This document shows positions 5,847 through 7,088 of a DNA stretch of 7,088 bases, in pieces. The notes under the pieces are model-generated. The model saw nothing but the letters and a program-made list of their open reading frames with translations, was not told the origin of the DNA and searched no databases. A program made the translations under genes and the position numbers. The stretch comes from Peptococcaceae bacterium. GTDB taxonomy: Bacteria > Bacillota > Peptococcia > DRI-13 > UBA5745. The DNA is taken from positions 1-7,088 of the forward strand of contig JAISDM010000146.1 of assembly GCA_031264885.1 (NCBI GenBank), written 5' to 3'. Position 1 is the stretch's first letter; each line of letters begins with the position of its first letter.

Positions 5847-7088
5847 CTATACGCCCTGGATGACAATGGTTTTGCGCTGGGAAAGCTCATCGAGAATATC
5901 ATGGATGCCCTCGCGGCCCAGCCCGCTCTTTTTATAGCCGCCGAAAGGCGCGGTGTCTCTTCTCCAGAAAGACCCCCCGTTCGCCACCACAGTCCCCGCC
6001 TCAATACGCTGCGCCAGGCGAATGCTTCTCTGCAAATCGCCGGACAAAATGCTGGCGTTCAGGCCGTAACTGGTCTGATTGGCGACCTCAATCGCCTCAT
6101 CCTCACTGGCAAAACCTATGATCGGGAAGACCGGGCCGAATACCTCCATATCCTTCGCGATATCCATATCCCTGGTCACGCCTGTAAGCACCGCGGGGGT
6201 TATAAACGCGCCGTTGCGCACGCCGCCGAGAGCCAGGACCGCGCCTTGAGCAACCGTGGTTTCAATCTGCGATTCCACCTTCTTGGCCGCTTTTTCGCTG
6301 ACGAGGGGCCCCACCACGGTATCCTGCAATAAAGGATCCCCCACGGGCAGGTCTTTTAACGCCTGCATCAATCCCTGAGTGAATTGCTCCTTCACCGACT
6401 CATGAACCAGCAGCCGTTTTTGTATGCAGCACACCTGGCCCGCGTTGATGATGCGGGACATGGCTTCTTTGACCGCGCGGCCGATGTCGGCGTCCTCGCA
6501 GATAATCATCGGATCGTTTCCGCCAAGCTCAAGCATCACGCGGTGCATATGTTTCGCCGAGGTTTCCACCAGCTTAATTCCGGTGGCCGTGCTTCCCGTG
6601 AAGCTGATCGCGTCGATTCTGTCAGTGTCGACCAGCCAGTCCGAGATCTTTCCGCCGGGGCCGGATATGGCTTGGAGCACACCGTCGGGGAAACCCGCTT
6701 CCTGCAGGATCTCCACATAACGCAGCACATACAGCGGAACATCGCTGGGCGCGTGAACGATCACGGCGTTGCCCGCCGCCAGCGCCGGCGCCACCTTATA
6801 AGTCAGGATTCCGGCGGGAAAATTAAACGGCGAGACAGCGAACACAACCCCCAGCGGCTCATAAACAGTCACCGCAAGATCGCCCAGACTCCCTTCCGCG
6901 TCGTTATTTCCAAAAACAGTTCCGTATTTGTGCATGGCCGCGGCCGCCGTATTGCGAATCAGCGGCGCGATGCCGAAGGTCTCCCCCGTGGCCATTCCGA
7001 TGGGCTTGCCCATTTCCTGAACCATCAGCTCGCCCAGTTCCTTCACATGTTCCCCAAAGAGATCCGCCCCCTTGGTGAGGATATTCAG
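5847..7088 (-). CDS. NAD(P)-dependent aldehyde dehydrogenase family protein, N-terminus off the window
   Basis: The frame is open from the right edge to TAG at 5849-5847, giving 413 visible residues; family members are usually about 475-500, so roughly 60-85 N-terminal residues are missing. A GTG at 7046 is internal: the 14 codons before it continue the family helix. Counting visible residues, conserved features are SPFNFP with the catalytic Asn at N89, FTGSTATG (163-170) in the Rossmann region, the general base E187 in LELGGNDP, and the nucleophile C220 in GQVCC, followed by EVFGPV and PFGGYKKSGLGREG near the C-terminus. The cofactor-contacting Lys usually found in VxxKPS is His (H112, in VIVHAPSD). 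The enzyme would oxidise an aldehyde to an acid in the cytoplasm; the substrate cannot be told from the sequence. It ends in a strong terminator, so it is probably not in the operon of the downstream genes, although the molybdenum enzyme acts on the same chemical class. Confidence 0.92.
   Translation of the reverse strand: MNILTKGADLFGEHVKELGELMVQEMGKPIGMATGETFGIAPLIRNTAAAAMHKYGTVFGNNDAEGSLGDLAVTVYEPLGVVFAVSPFNFPAGILTYKVAPALAAGNAVIVHAPSDVPLYVLRYVEILQEAGFPDGVLQAISGPGGKISDWLVDTDRIDAISFTGSTATGIKLVETSAKHMHRVMLELGGNDPMIICEDADIGRAVKEAMSRIINAGQVCCIQKRLLVHESVKEQFTQGLMQALKDLPVGDPLLQDTVVGPLVSEKAAKKVESQIETTVAQGAVLALGGVRNGAFITPAVLTGVTRDMDIAKDMEVFGPVFPIIGFASEDEAIEVANQTSYGLNASILSGDLQRSIRLAQRIEAGTVVANGGSFWRRDTAPFGGYKKSGLGREGIHDILDELSQRKTIVIQGV

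Noticed and set aside
7044..7046. GTG as start of the aldehyde dehydrogenase
   Set aside because: The frame is open to the window edge and the upstream codons continue the family's N-terminal helix, so the true start lies outside.

Overview
The window looks like a stretch of GC-rich chromosome from an anaerobic bacterium, most likely a Firmicute (Clostridia or Negativicutes grade). This is inferred from the strong AGGAGG-type ribosome binding sites, the consensus sigma-A-like promoters in AT-rich gaps, a Gram-positive-style zinc phospholipase C homologue, and oxygen-sensitive molybdenum/iron-sulfur redox enzymes. No rRNA or tRNA gene is present to fix the taxonomy.

All genes lie on the minus strand, so transcription runs from high to low coordinates. 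In that order: (i) 7088-5847, the C-terminal part of an NAD(P)-dependent aldehyde dehydrogenase whose start lies off the right edge, closed by a strong intrinsic terminator (5780-5820). (ii) 5668-5102, a 188-aa zinc-dependent phospholipase C family protein with its own promoter and a ribosome binding site that can fold into a hairpin. (iii) An AT-rich promoter region (about 5018-5101) with an extended -10 element and a palindrome. (iv) 4996-4880, a 38-codon small ORF with a near-perfect ribosome binding site. (v) 4880-1998, a 960-aa molybdopterin aldehyde oxidoreductase of the Desulfovibrio gigas MOP type, coupled to the small ORF through TAATG. (vi) 1917-1, after an 80-nt gap holding a GC-rich hairpin, a large FAD/Fe-S/double-CCG fusion protein resembling heterodisulfide reductase parts, whose C-terminus runs off the left edge.

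The most interesting unit is the apparent operon small ORF - molybdenum hydroxylase - FAD/Fe-S/HdrB-like protein. The hydroxylase has two [2Fe-2S] clusters and a molybdenum domain but no FAD domain, so it needs an external electron acceptor. The next gene encodes a protein full of Fe-S and flavin motifs that lacks the usual NAD(P)H-binding domain, which makes it a plausible dedicated partner. This is inference from gene order and domain content. The flanking aldehyde dehydrogenase also oxidises aldehydes but is separated by a terminator and a gene with its own promoter.

Every stretch longer than 300 bases is covered by a gene. The long plus-strand ORFs are antisense shadows of high-GC coding sequence.
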